From assembly GCA_947462335.1 (NCBI GenBank), contig OX381718.1:41198976-41262975 (forward strand): 64,000 nt of DNA. Direction: 5' to 3'. This DNA is from Harmothoe impar (Eukaryota; Annelida; Polychaeta; Phyllodocida; Polynoidae). Both the position numbers and the translations under genes were made by a program. Of this stretch, positions 12,771 through 24,265 are shown piece by piece (position 1 is the stretch's first letter; each line of letters begins with the position of its first letter). A model generated the notes under the pieces. That model was not told the origin of the DNA, ran no database searches, and worked only from the letters and a program-made list of their open reading frames with translations.

Positions 12771-12999
12771 ACAGGGCACCTATGTGATAGGGATGTAGGC
12801 GGTTTACCTCACTGGCACTGTGATTACGATTACTTTCCTTAGTATTAAAGTCACACAAATGGAACAGGTACATGTGGGGCTTTCTACCTCAGCACAGGAC
12901 ATGCGGAGACGCTTTGATGCCCATACTTCAGGGAATTTAAAGAGCGTTCTGTAATTGAGCGGCTTCCCATTTACAGTGGTTATGGCTACGTCACACGTG

Positions 13000-14090
13000 A
13001 AATAGCTGATATATGACTGCTGGTTCTAGAGAGAAGTTACAATTCTAGGATGGCTATTTAGTAGTGTAACCTACTCTAGCCAAAGTGCTGTGGTACTGGT
13101 GGTTGGAGATACAGTAGATATACAGTAACGGTGACTTTCCTCATGATATAGCAGTGTAAGCTAGTGGGAGCCAGAGAGCCAGGTCTGTATGCACACTAGT
13201 TAGGTTATCTAGATGACTCCATCTGAACTGAACTGGTTGTCTCACTGCCTGACGTTTCTCCATGACATGTGTTGGGCCTTGGCCTTTATCTCATGAGTCA
13301 AATAATCTAAAGATCTTAAGCGTAAAGATTTATATCGAGCTTGTTCTCACACTTGTAAAGAAATGATTCGTTCCTCACACTTTATGAAATCCAATTCAAA
13401 ATTTAAACCGTATATAAACGGCTTCACATACACTATATACAGGTATGGGGTTCCTTGGAGGTACGTCCTTTATTTTAGGGTAGTCTCAAACCTGATTTAT
13501 TGGTCGGCAAATGACACATGAGGACAGCAGCCAACCCTTGTAGTGGGAGCCGTTGGCATACGGCCATGGGAATCATTTCTAGTACATGTACCTACACTGA
13601 TCATCTCTATGCTCCCAGGCTTAGTTAGTCGCGGATATACCAGGTAAGTCAAAGGGATAATTGTGAGCAGACAAGCAGAAAGGGGTATCCCTGCGGGATT
13701 AGTACCAGTTTTAGCCACCAGGGGGCTCCACCATGGCCTAAACTTGTAGAAACAGGCATATAATTGCCTTTTTGGTACCTTTATACAAAACATTCCATTT
13801 TTGGTTAAAAGCTTCCTTATTTGGAATGTAAAAAGAACACTTTTTAAGGGCCTGAATGGGTGTCTTTGTTGATATGTGTTGCCATGGAAACATGATTTTA
13901 ATTCCAAATAATGAAAATGAAGAAGCTCATTGATAGAGTGATTCACGAGGTTTACTATCGTCAAAACAAAATAAAATCATCATTTCTAGATTAAAATCTA
14001 TGGCCTATAGCATGAAAATGTATGATAATTTTCTAATTATTCTAATTATGCAAATTAGATAGAGATATTACTTATGAATTTGATTACCAG
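13000..14090. other. Intron interval, nothing supported
   Basis: A 155-codon minus-strand frame here has no recognisable domain and atypical composition. I see no gene. Confidence 0.4.
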
Positions 14091-14094
14091 GCAT

Positions 14095-14166
14095 TGCCTG
14101 GAAGAGAATTGAACTCAGGTACTCTGCATCATGAGTCCACAGTGCTAACCACTACACTATACTGGA
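14095..14166 (-). repeat. tRNA-like sequence / tRNA-derived SINE head
   Basis: Minus strand TCCAGTATAGTGTAGTGGTT...GAGTTCAATTC contains RNA polymerase III A-box (TAGTGGTTAGCAC) and B-box (GAGTTCAATTC) motifs at tRNA spacing. The acceptor-stem halves do not pair and the anticodon loop is too long, so a functional tRNA is unlikely. Confidence 0.5.
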
Positions 14167-14655
14167 CACAGGTGACATTAATTTGGAGTGTCCAGGTACA
14201 ACCTATTCACAATACCTACACCCTGCCTTTACCCTAATCTCAGCCACGAGATTTGGCTGAGCTGGTCCTTGCAGAGCAAAGGGTTATGATTGTTACTAGT
14301 GGTCCAAAAGGTGGAGCCACTGTATCTCGCTAATGCGGAATAGGGTCTGGTGTATGATGCAAGATGTTGGTCTACATAGGGCGACCAGTGAGAGTACACA
14401 CATCATCCACTTTATATACTTTAAGGCTCCATCAGAACCCATTAGGGGATGAGCGTTATTTACTGATGCGCCATGGTGGTGAAGGGTGGGTGGTATGAGG
14501 ACAAACCACTGTGTTTATAGAAGCCTTTGAAGGTCTATAAAATGTGTCACTTTCTAAATAGATTATGCTGATAATGTCCGGGTAGAGACATCTATTAAAC
14601 CTGAGACCTCCATACTCAAAATACAGCCCCCGTCAGGTCCTAGTTTTGAGAGAAA

Positions 14656-14833
14656 GTGATAACATGAAATGATACTTCTGTAAATGGCTAGTAGCATATG
14701 GAAAGTGAAACCAAACAAAACGTCTACAGGGATCAATTGACATTTATTCTGATAGCATACATGTGGAAGATTGGCTATCCATGAAGTATTCTGTCGGACA
14801 GGGAAGTAATAACACTTGATTGTGCATTATGTA
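14656..14833 (+). repeat. Duplicated segment, copy 1
   Basis: About 180 bp closely matching 15852-16032 in the same orientation, including catacatgtggaagattggc and taataacacttgatt. The two copies enclose the minisatellite at 15428-15735. Confidence 0.75.
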
Positions 14834-15427
14834 GTATTTTTGAGGAGTAAGGACGGGATAGATGTACTCCCCCAGATGGAGACATATAAAACTACACTGA
14901 CTGGATGCTATTTGGGGAATCAGACCTGGGAGCTCTACCTTTCAACTATTGCCTACTGCACCTGATATCCTCCTTCAACACTTTCTTTACCATGTTCCCC
15001 ATAGAAACACCTCTGCCAAACCCAGAGCTTTTTAAAAATCAAATTCAAATGATATATTTGGATATAAGGGATGATCATATTGTTAAGAAACTGAAAGAAT
15101 TTTGTAAATATTCAAACTAAAAGTACATCTATGACAAAAATAACAGTATTGAATATTCTGAAAGTAAGATACCCACCAAATCTGCCTTTGTGTGCCGATC
15201 AGGGAGATACAGCCAATTAATTTAGCATCCCGATGTTCAAATTGGAAAATGTTATCAAGTATTGGCTGCTGTGTCTGATATTCTCCTCAACAAAGAAGAT
15301 TTCAGAAGATGAGAGACGCCTGGTGGAAACATCAGGACCTACACGGTGCGGTGTCCAGGTCATGCACCAAGACGACGGTACGTCAACATACAGTACCGCC
15401 ATCTTGGCACATGGTCCCGGCCGCTGC

Positions 15428-15735
15428 ACAAGTCTACGATGGGAGAGTGAATAGTTGAAACTGCCTGGACAATTCTACAAGAGGAGAATGAATAGTACCA
15501 ACCGCTTACAGAAGTCTACAATGGGAGAGGAAATGGGCTCAATGCCTGCAGAAGTCTATGACAGGAGTGTGAAGTTGAATAGTCCAAACTGCTTTCAGGA
15601 GTCTGTGACAAGAAAGTGAAAAGCACCAAATGCATGCAAAAGTCTACAACAGGAGAGTGAATAGTCCCAAGTGTTGGCAGAAGTCTATGATGGGAGAGTG
15701 AATTGCCTTAGAGGGCTGGAGAGTGAATAGCCTCA
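15428..15735 (+). repeat. ~42-bp minisatellite (AGAAGTCTACRANRGGAGAG)
   Basis: About seven diverged units, each containing agtctay and gagagtgaatag, starting near 15430, 15470, 15510, 15551, 15597, 15636 and 15680. Confidence 0.7.
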
Positions 15736-15851
15736 TCTGTGTGTTGCTGTTGCTGATAGTAGTATAGGAAAAGTGAGATGAAAATAACATTTGATGTAAG
15801 TAGTATAGGAAAATCAGATAAAATAGTACACTGTGAGTGTTGCTGTTAGTA

Positions 15852-16032
15852 GTGATAACATGAAATGATGTATACTTTTATAACAGCTAGTAGCATATGG
15901 CAAGTGATAGCAAATATAACGTCTACAGGGATCAAGTGACATTTATTCTGTTAGCATACATGTGGAAGATTGGCTATCCATGAAGGATTCTTTCGGATAG
16001 GGGAGTAATAACACTTGATTGCGCATTATGTA
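15852..16032 (+). repeat. Duplicated segment, copy 2
   Basis: Partner of 14656-14833, with substitutions and a few small indels. Confidence 0.75.
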
Positions 16033-16509
16033 TCTGTACCCTATGTAACCTTGTATATATTAATATTGCAGTAGCATTGCCCTTTCTGAACATAGATAAG
16101 CTATTATATCAGGGGCAATTTACAATGAAAATACAACCAAACCGACATGAGGTTAGGGTTTAGAGAGTGGTCATTTTTTAACATTAGGGGGTTTGATTTC
16201 CGTGCAATTACCACTGACAGTTTCCCATTCCGTCGTCCCTACCCCTCTGAAGAGAGCAGCCGATCCCCTTCAGCAAAAATAAATGGTTGACTAAAAAGGG
16301 GCGAAATAAGGTGTCTCTCCCTGAAGTCCCCCCCCCCCCCAAAAAAAGGAAAAAAACAGTTAAGTTACACCTCCCCCGGATGCTTACAAATGACCACTCC
16401 CTTAGTTTACCTGTACCACGATAGGGGGCGTCGTGGTGGGCTCATTAGGCGGGTGTGTCGGTGGGACAAGACACCCATCATGTATCTGGACCATGGATCA
16501 TGTACTAAC

Positions 16510-16705
16510 CATTTAAAGGCCGCATCATGAGTGACTATTCATCAAGGCTGCATTCATGCATCATGCTGACCCTTCATTTGTGAAACAACCCCGGAGTGTC
16601 GGCATGGTGATTGAATTCAGCCCTGGCTGGCATCTGCACACCATAATGATAAAGTGCATAAGTCTATCCGCACCATGTATGCAGCCATGTAAGAGTTAAG
16701 AGCTT
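16510..16705. mobile_element. Hairpin MITE copy, decayed
   Basis: The left end resembles accatttaaaggccgcatca. The interior has ctgcattcatgcatcatgct and gagtgtcggcatggtg. Confidence 0.5.
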
Positions 16706-17397
16706 AATGCATGGTCAGGATTAGTCGCTTTGAGACTATACCCGCTGTACCCATGCACTAGATGAGGACCCCTTTCCTACCTCTACCACCATATCCCCAA
16801 CGGTCTTCTGCCTGCCCTGCTGTCTGTCGCTCTAACTCTCTGAGATTCTTTGTAGCAGATTGTCTCTCCATCTGTCTGTCTCTCTGCCTCTCTCTCTCCG
16901 GCTCACTGTCCATACCTCTGGCTGTCTCCTTGTCATTCTGCCCCGCCTCCCTATGTGTCTATATGTTTCATCAATGCCATCTCATTCTCTTCCTGTCTGT
17001 TGTCCCTACTATGTCACTTTTTTTAAATGCGGGTTCATTATGTCATTTATGTTATATAATGATGATCACCAGACAACAGTAAATATCTGTTTTTCATTCT
17101 GGAAAAGGGGCATAGCAGAGGGAAAAAATAACACAGGGATGCCTTGTACTATTATGGTTCTCTTTGAACTGACACTGATGCAGGACCTTACCCCATAGCA
17201 CTGTGTCCCCAGAGGCTGCCCCTTATAATAAGGATTCACACAGGGTTGTATCTGTTAGATCCCTAGTATTACCCACGTATGGGCCATGCCCTGCATACGT
17301 GATGCCTGAGATACATATCCCCAATATCCATAAACAAGACTGTCACTGACGGTGTACAAGACTATATCGGCTCCCTAACCCTTTTAGTCATAGGGCT

Positions 17398-17600
17398 TTA
17401 ACCCTTTAAGAATGGATGTTGTTAAAATGACATTTCGCGTCATGATGTGCCAATTCAGCCTTGGCAAGTCTGCATTGGTGGATTATGCCGACCCTTCGGG
17501 AGTGTCTCAACTCGTAGGCTCTGCATGACGCACCCATGCTTCATGACGACCAAGGGCATGATGCATTAGTGCATTATGCCATTAGTAAAGAATTAGTGTA
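17398..17600. mobile_element. Hairpin MITE copy
   Basis: It starts TTAACCCTTTAAGAATGGAT at 17398. It carries gtcatgatgtgccaattcag, gccgacccttcgggagtgtc and gacgaccaagggcatgatgc. The right end is degraded. A further partial array of the same family continues to about 17990. Confidence 0.6.
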
Positions 17601-17990
17601 GCATGTCCATTGTCACCATGATTACTGAATACTACATTGAGAGTCTACTCTCTAGGGCTGCATCAAAGCATCATGTAGCCCCATAGGGAGTGTATCAATC
17701 CAAAATGTCAGTTACTCACCAGGGCTGCATTCAAGCCTCATGATGACAGAAGCTTTTAGGCATTGAATCGGCCATTCACCCTTTCAGAGTACCATTATGC
17801 GTTATTTGCAGTAATGAATCACTGGTGAGTAATTCGCGCAGGCTGCATTGATGCATCATGTAAACCCTATGAGATTGATGCACTCCCAAAAGCTTAGCAT
17901 GGTGTAGAAATGCAGCACTGACCAGTTACATTGGTAGATTATTCTGATACATAGACATGAACATTGAGGCATCATGTCGTTCTAAAAGGT
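17601..17990. mobile_element. Further hairpin MITE fragments in tandem or nested
   Basis: At least two additional half-copies: catgtccattgtcaccatga...ctcaccagggctgcattcaa, then cactggtgagtaattcgcgc and a right end ctaaaaggtttaatg. Confidence 0.45.
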
Positions 17991-18254
17991 TTAATGACCC
18001 ATACATGTTGAGGTAGGCTAACGTGGTAGGCTGGAGGTGGGTTCCTCAAGTGCCAGGGGTGTTGGGTACATTATACCATTTTTAAGGGCAAAGTGCTGTC
18101 AGGGCCATCTTGTATTGAGGATATTAAATTGTTGTCAACAGCCACTCTGCATCCCCAAGCCGCACTGGTATTTTGAGCTTAGTAAGTACTGGTTAACAAC
18201 TCAGTCACCAGTGATTAAACTATATTTAGTCATTTTAAGGATCTCTATACAATC

Positions 18255-18480
18255 AACCTAGGTTAATTAATATTGTTCAGTACTGACAAGTCTACTTGGT
18301 TTATATGAGTTTAAGAGAATGTGTCCTTGAGTGAGCCATTAGTCATATTATATTGTTTGCATTAGTCATCTTTGGATATCAGTTTTCATTCTGTTGAATA
18401 TTTCTATGACTTAATCAAATAGCCAATACTGACTATGCCCCGCAGCATTAAGATTATCGGTGCAGACATGTGCCAGCCAG
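18255..18480 (+). repeat. Dispersed repeat related to 25925-26105
   Basis: Both start with caacctagg...ttaatattgt, carry cagtactgac, then gccattagtca or gccattaatca and a further similar stretch. Identity is modest. Confidence 0.4.
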
Positions 18481-18519
18481 CTGTAAATTTAGTAATTGGA
18501 AAATCTTTGGTCAACATCA

Positions 18520-18615
18520 CACTGTAAATAGTTAGTGTGTGTACACAGTAGTATCTACTGTAAAATGGATTTACAGTAGAATCTACTGTAGATTTACAGT
18601 ATATTATACTGTTTA
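18520..18615. mobile_element. MITE with CACTGTAAATAGTT end, partial copy
   Basis: It has the same left terminus (cactgtaaatagttagtg) and tacagtagaatctactgta palindrome as 11898-12117. The right end is lost. Confidence 0.55.
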
Positions 18616-18869
18616 CCTACTATAGAATCCAATTTGTTTTAATATCCCAAGCTTGCCAAGTACCAAAACTGCTACCATTAGGACCCTTCCCTACCCCAGA
18701 TGTCGGGCCGCCCAGTACTGGGATATAGAAAGGGGAAGTCCCAGAGGGGTAGAAGAATAAGATAATTCACCGTGCATGAAGGAGGTTGTTATGCTGGTAC
18801 ACTGGGGTGGAAGGAGACCTCAGGGCCCAATTTAAATGCGTTATATACCTCATTAGGCAGGTTCTCCCC

Positions 18870-19096
18870 TTAATGGCTGCATAGTGCTTTAATGCCCTTT
18901 GTTGTCATGCTCATGAGTGACTCGCCATGGCTGCATTTGTGCATCATTCTGAGCATACAGGATTGATACATCCGCGAACGGTTGGCAAAATGCATGAATG
19001 CAGCTCTGGTGGGTAGACTCGCCAGGGCTGCATTAATGTATCATGATGATGAAGCACATGACAGATTAAAGTGCTATACGGCCCTTAACGGGTTAT
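18870..19096. mobile_element. Hairpin MITE, near full length
   Basis: The left end is ccccttaatggctgcatagtgctttaatg (key part gcatagtgctttaatg). The right end is aaagtgctatacggcccttaacgggtta. Internal pairs are catgaatgcagctctgg and ccagggctgcattaatg. A TTAA is partly preserved. Confidence 0.6.
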
Positions 19097-19184
19097 AAGA
19101 AGGATGTAATGGAGTGGTGTATGTTGTAATGGTAGGGTTCAGCTCTGAATATTGCTTCATATTTTGGCAGAAATACCTTAATTA

Positions 19185-19346
19185 TGCTGCATCTGTCAAT
19201 CAAGCTCGGCCTACAGGGTTGATACACTCGCGAAAGGGCATCATGATGCCACAGTGAAATCCTAATGGATGAACCATTTAAATTGCCTTCATGCATCGTG
19301 CGTGCAGATAACGTAAAGCACCGAGGCATTGTTCTCAAAGGGTTAA
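19185..19346. mobile_element. Hairpin MITE half-copy
   Basis: It contains gttgatacactcgcgaaag and ttcatgcatcgtgcgtgcag. The right end is ctcaaagggttaa with TTAA at 19343-19346. Confidence 0.5.
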
Positions 19347-20264
19347 CGTCCCCTTATGTCATTTACACCAAGACGCACGGTACAAAACCGCTTCTATCAG
19401 CATCCCCATAGCAACCTTCTATCTTGCTACTGTGCTATTCTATTTCTTGAATTAAGTATGATGGAATTCTGTTTTTGTAGAAATAGTTTTTCCATATTTC
19501 AATGAAAAGTATCATCATGATTATAATACAGTGCTGTCGGCTGTTGACCAGAAAAAATATATAGACGAAGGTTTTCTCAAATAGCTCACCATTGATGATT
19601 ATAGTCATGTAACTAGTGACAATATCTGTTACAAAACTATTTGGAAAAGCTATCTATGACTAGCGATTATTTCCCAATATTGAAAGATTCCATGTGTGCT
19701 TCTGCCTAGGGTTTCTTGCATAAATTCCACCTGCCACTGCTATCACACAGATAATTGTTAGGTTTGCTGGTTCCTAGGAAATAACCCCAACATTCTACAG
19801 AAATATATCATTGGGATATTAAGCAGTAAACAACTAATATCTTAATGAATTTGACATTTGCACTCTCGATGCTTTTGATTGGCCTCTTGACTATAGTTGA
19901 TGAAAGAAGGTTCCTGGTCAGAGTATAATTAAAGTCTTTTGAAATTCCCTTCAATTGTACATTAGAGTGATAGATCGACCAGACAATCTTCTGGGCAGAC
20001 AGAAAATGAGTTCTTTTTTTATTATAGAAGTTTGTCATTTTAGTTAATTTGGCCCGAGGCGAGGCTATCTGTTTCATAGATATATCTATGACCAGCGTAA
20101 ACTGCCTTGAGCCATAATTACCTTTATTATACCATAGTCCCAACATTGTAACACAATCATTCTATAAAAATAGGAACTCTATTGGAGGCTATATCTGATA
20201 CATTTGTCCTCAGGGATGATCCATATCATAACCTAGGTAATGGTTGCAGTATAATCCTCTTCAA

Positions 20265-20456
20265 TGTAGTATGGTTTTTTGGCAAGGTTGATGAAATCAG
20301 CTCTGGCGAGTAACTCCCCAGTGCTGCATGTAAGCACCATGCCGATACTATATGATTGATACACTGCAGAAGGGCCTACATGATGCACCAATGCAGTGCT
20401 GGTGTGTTACTGGCTGCAAATGCATCAGTGCATCATGACGGCGAATGTTGCTGCTG
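20265..20456. mobile_element. Hairpin MITE fragment
   Basis: It contains tctggcgagtaactccccag, gctgcatgtaagcaccatgc and gtgcatcatgacgg, and abuts the next TTAA element. Confidence 0.5.
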
Positions 20457-21162
20457 TTAACCCTTTGGTGCCCAGGACTATCTGATCAATATCCGTTTCA
20501 TTCAACATGATTTTTCTTATGTTGGAAACCATTTCGTAACCTGCTAACTTCATCTCTTATTTTAAGGTAGGGGTCATAACATATTCTGCAGGGTTCTGAA
20601 ATGGACTTTTATCTTTGACTATAGTGAATTATTTGACTCTGGTTGCCATGGCAACCCGAAACCTTCTATTATCTGCTATAAGCAATATACTGTGTTTTTA
20701 GGGCCAAAAAGGGGTATTTTTACCTATAAATAGGCTATTCATAGCATAGGAAACATGTTAAGATGAGAACCTTCTTAATGGAAATTGAAGAATATTGATT
20801 CTATGATAAGTATCTGCAGGAAAATTTGATACAAGATGATTTTTGTGTAAAAAATCATATTTTTCATGTATATATAAGGGCATTTTAGTGAAAATTATGC
20901 TTTTTTGGGTGAGTTTTGGGTGACAGTGATGAATCAAATATCTGATCACTTATTTTTTAGTTAAGTTTGCACTACTTCTCATATATACAAGTCCCACCAA
21001 GAATTATGGTCTCATTGAAGTCGTGAGGTCATGGGGCTTAATATGAGGGTAAAACTTTTAAAATCCACCCAATAGAAGTGTCTGCATGGTTCTCTACTTC
21101 CATATAGGTGTTTTAATGCTTAAAACCGCGCCAATTGGCGCGCTTGGGCACGTAAGGGTTAA
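20457..21162. mobile_element. piggyBac-like MITE, 698 bp with TTAA duplication
   Basis: TTAA at 20457-20460 and 21159-21162 flanks ends CCCTTTGGTGCCCAGG and the complement of CTTGGGCACGTAAGGG. Eleven or more of the first 16 terminal bases pair. The TTAA target and CCCTT terminus match piggyBac elements such as the Looper type. There is no transposase. A perfect 16-bp palindrome GGTTGCCATGGCAACC lies inside at 20641-20656. A related partial element starts at 53214. Confidence 0.75.
20641..20656. promoter_or_regulatory. Perfect X-box-like palindrome (RFX site consensus)
   Basis: GGTTGCCATGGCAACC contains GTTGCCATGGCAAC, the classic full palindromic RFX-factor binding consensus. It lies inside a MITE in a receptor intron. 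Binding is inferred only. Confidence 0.4.
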
Positions 21163-21207
21163 AGGGTTACAATGACTCACATTCTTTTATTTCCATCTCG
21201 TTTGCAG

Positions 21208-21315
21208 TTCTACAATTGGACGCTCGCCCTTGGCTTCTCCCTTGCCTTCGGTGCTATGTTCAGTAAAACGTGGCGCGTTCACAAAATATTCACCAATAAA
21301 AAGATTCAACGAATG
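21208..21315 (+). CDS. GABBR2: GABBR2-like exon: TM3 and intracellular loop 2
   Basis: The acceptor is ctcgtttgcag and the donor gtaagt. It is exactly 36 codons, phase 0 to 0. It encodes TM3 (FYNWTLALGFSLAFGAMF) and intracellular loop 2 (SKTWRVHKIFTNKKIQRM). FGAMFSKTWRVH is close to the GABBR2 form and is the basic G-protein-facing segment. In the family this loop is important for Gi/o coupling, which fits a signalling subunit. The upstream intron ends with a 0.7-kb TTAA-flanked transposon and the downstream intron begins with an AT microsatellite. Confidence 0.9.
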
Positions 21316-21597
21316 GTAAGTACAACCTCTAATTACTCCACAGCCAATTAAAGCTAATTAATTAAATCACAGAATGATGTATTGGTTTTGTGATGTACTG
21401 CATGGAGCCCTGGGCTATGTCTAGGTTATTATACTGTAATGTTATTATGTTATTAATGTTATATGTCAATCTAAAAATGTGATGTCTATGTGTGTGGGAG
21501 TGGTTTATGCTTAGAACTCTGGTTTATGTCTCTCCATATCCACGTCATATTTATGTTCATAACGTTTCTTCTTCATTCAAGTGGAAATGTGATATGG

Positions 21598-21599
<2 letters not shown>

Positions 21600-21685
<86 letters not shown>
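21600..21685. repeat. (AT)n microsatellite, ~85 bp
   Basis: An uninterrupted AT dinucleotide run directly abutting the MITE at 21686. Confidence 0.95.
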
Positions 21686-21686
<1 letters not shown>

Positions 21687-21908
21687 GGTAAAACCTTGGT
21701 TATAAGCCGAACTCTGATTGGCTTTTACTTTATTATAAACCTAAGTCCCACGCCTAAAGTGACGTTCGGCTTACATGCGTGTTTTTCTCCCTTTAGGAAT
21801 ATGGTGAAAACAAATTGCAAACACTTTTACTATAAGCCGATTCTTTTTTTTTTCTCAAACTGGCATTCGTTTCATAGCCAAGATTGCCTTATAACCGAGG
21901 TTTTACGG
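21686..21908. mobile_element. MITE with CGGTAAAACCTYGGTTATAAG-type ends
   Basis: The terminal inverted repeats are 21 bp with two mismatches: left starts CGGTAAAACCTTGGTTATAA, right is the complement of cttataaccgaggttttacg. The interior repeats tataagccga. The end sequence is reminiscent of Tigger/pogo-type elements, a weak inference. Insertion beside an AT repeat fits a TA target. Confidence 0.7.
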
Positions 21909-22454
21909 CTTCAATGAAAATGTGTCCATAAATAACGTATTTATACGTGCACGGTATTGTTTAAGGCATACTGTTGTATAAAGTTCTATTCAATGGGATT
22001 CCCAAAGACTGAATTTTACATTACACCAGATGAAACAAGTGTCAGTTTGTAAGAAGTGGCCTTTTGTTCTTTTCTGTGAGAATATTCCTCTATCCCTGAG
22101 TCACTAACGACAAAGCAAATAGCTCTGCATATATGTAAAATGTGGGGAGCCCTTTTGACAGCCCTCTCCCCCTGGGTCATAAATATTGTATCTGCTGACC
22201 TTTCAATTTCTATTACCCCTCCCCCTCCTTGTCACTTCTAACTACCCACAACCACTCTTATCTCTGTTGTGTAGATTCGCTCTTGCTGACACACCATATA
22301 GTTTTCCGTAGTTTGCAGTATACAAATAATCGTAGCGTTAATGGTTCCACGACAACTTTTTTGAATAACTTTCTAGATTTTGTATATTATGTTCAATGCA
22401 TATACAGTACATCGGAAGTGTGTCGTTTTCCAGTCCTGACTCTTATAACAGTAT

Positions 22455-22670
22455 AAGGTCTACGTAATGCTTTAGTGCAGTTTACAAATGTCGACGTTGT
22501 TATGAAGCATGAATTCAGCCCTGGTGGATAACTTCACGGGTCTGATTCATTTCCACCACGGCAGCCTAGTTCATGGATCCCATGCAACCCTGCCTCAGAA
22601 CTACATGACCTGTTCACCACCCCAAAAGCCAAAGCATATTAAAGTGCTATGCGACCCTTAAAGGGTTATT
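22455..22670. mobile_element. Hairpin MITE, near full length
   Basis: It starts taaggtctacgtaatgcttt, with gttatgaagcatgaattcag inside and a right end ttaaagtgctatgcgacccttaaagggtta (key part cccttaaagggtta). Confidence 0.6.
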
Positions 22671-22674
22671 GGGG

Positions 22675-23800
22675 ACTTTGATCAGCCTCTGGCTAGGATT
22701 CTAACTGACAGTTTGGGGCAATAGGGAGTGCACACACACCCAATATAGTGGACACCAACATCGCAGGGGGTGCACAGATAGCTCTATTGTTACAACAGGG
22801 GAGCTTGTGAACAGATTTGATAACATAATTCCACTTGCTGGCTGTCAGTAACTATATTTCATGGTCCAAGGGTATCAAAGAGTGGGCTTTAAGACGAGTC
22901 GGATGCGATTCAGTATTGTGACAGTGATATCTGCAATTGTAATGTAACGTTATATGGTTGGATTATTGAATAAATACTGGTATGTAGTGATTTGAGTGAG
23001 TGGGTTTTAGAAGTTGAAAAACACTCAGGTATTCTTTTTGTCAGCTGTTTTAGGATGTATGATGTCCATGTGCTGATGGTTACCTAGTCTTTACAGGAGT
23101 GTAGGAAGCATTTATTTTATGGGATGGGGGCGGCTCAACCAGTGTTCAGCATAAGCTCATGCATACAAATGTATTGTTAAGTTATCTATACATTATCTAT
23201 ACATAAAGACACAATTTTTATAATGGATTTATAAATAGAACAGTGATGTAAAAAAGAAGAAATCAGTACCATTTGTGTTATTGTGTCCAGCAAAAGAAGT
23301 CACAAGTCAGCTTTGGAATCATGTTTATGTAATGATGGCGCCCTCGCCAATCTGCGGTTGGGGGCTGGGGGGTGGGTAATCAGGGGGCCTCCCTACTCTA
23401 CCATTTGGAGAACCCAGATAAATCCAAATCGGGTCAGAAACTATATCAAAAGCCTGAAGTTGTTTGGGAAATGCATGGTACATCAAGCTTCAAGGTTTAA
23501 CCCTGTAGGCTAGGCACGGTAAATGTTGCATCTATGCTGACAGAAAGGCACAGTACATTTTCAAAGCACTAGCTATGCTGCTTCCAAAGGGTTAGGTTGA
23601 GATAATTGCTGAGGGGGTAGGAAATCTTGTCACCTCTGTAGCTTCACATGGCCCTCCAGTTCTCAGGTTTAGAGACCATTTTGTAGGAGTATCTCCCTTT
23701 TATGCTGTACACCAGGAATCATTAGCGGCTTGGCCCTTTAATCATAGGGATGTGCGTGCAGTTACACACATTGACCCTCTGCATTGCCAGAGCCTCAACA
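22675..23800. other. Intron interval, little recognisable
   Basis: Only small fragments reminiscent of MITE ends near 23490-23600 are seen. No gene. Confidence 0.4.
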
Positions 23801-23802
23801 TG

Positions 23803-24051
23803 TTAACCCTTTAAGGATGGATGTCGCTAAAAGATGACTTTGTTGTCATGATGCACCAATGCCGCCCGGGCAAGTAACTCGCCAGTGCTGCATTGGTGCA
23901 CCAAGCCGACCCTACGAGAGTGTATCAAACTCATAGGGTCGGCATGATAGTTGTGTGCAGCTCTGGCGAGCTGCTTGCCAGGGCTGCATTCATGCATCAT
24001 GACGACCAAGGGATGATGCATTAAGGCCTCATGCGTCCCTTAAATGGTTAA
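23803..24051. mobile_element. Hairpin MITE, best complete copy (249 bp with TTAA duplications)
   Basis: TTAA at 23803-23806 and 24048-24051. The left end is CCCTTTAAGGATGGATG and the right end is the complement of GCGTCCCTTAAATGG. Three successive inverted-repeat pairs follow inward: gcaccaatgc...gcattggtgc around gcaagtaactcgcc; gccgaccctacgag...ctcatagggtcggc; and tgcagctctggc...gccagggctgca. It would therefore fold into a row of hairpins when single-stranded. It is used here as the family reference. Confidence 0.75.
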
Positions 24052-24265
24052 GCACTGCATAGTGACTCATTGTTCTATACGTTGTCATCATGATACATGA
24101 ATCTGACCCAGGTGAGTAACTCGCCAGGATTACATCCATGCGTTTGGAAGTGAATGCATTACTTGGAAGTTACTCACCAGGACTACATTGTTGCATAATG
24201 ATGACAAAGAACATAGTTAAAATGTTATTAAAGCAACACGCGGCCTTTACAGGGTAAAATGTTCA
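24052..24265. mobile_element. Hairpin MITE, second copy directly adjoining
   Basis: It shares the TTAA with the previous copy, contains gttgtcatcatgatacatga, gtgagtaactcgccagg and gttactcaccagg, and closes with gcggcctttacagggtaa. Confidence 0.55.

Noticed and set aside
13497..13964. 155-codon minus-strand ORF in a receptor intron
   Set aside because: No recognisable domain, no splice or start context, and composition like its surroundings.
14095..14166. Functional tRNA gene
   Set aside because: A- and B-boxes are present, but the acceptor stem does not pair and the anticodon loop is oversized; kept only as a SINE-like relic.
21492..21917. 141-codon ORF
   Set aside because: It runs through the AT microsatellite (Tyr-Ile repeats) and a MITE.
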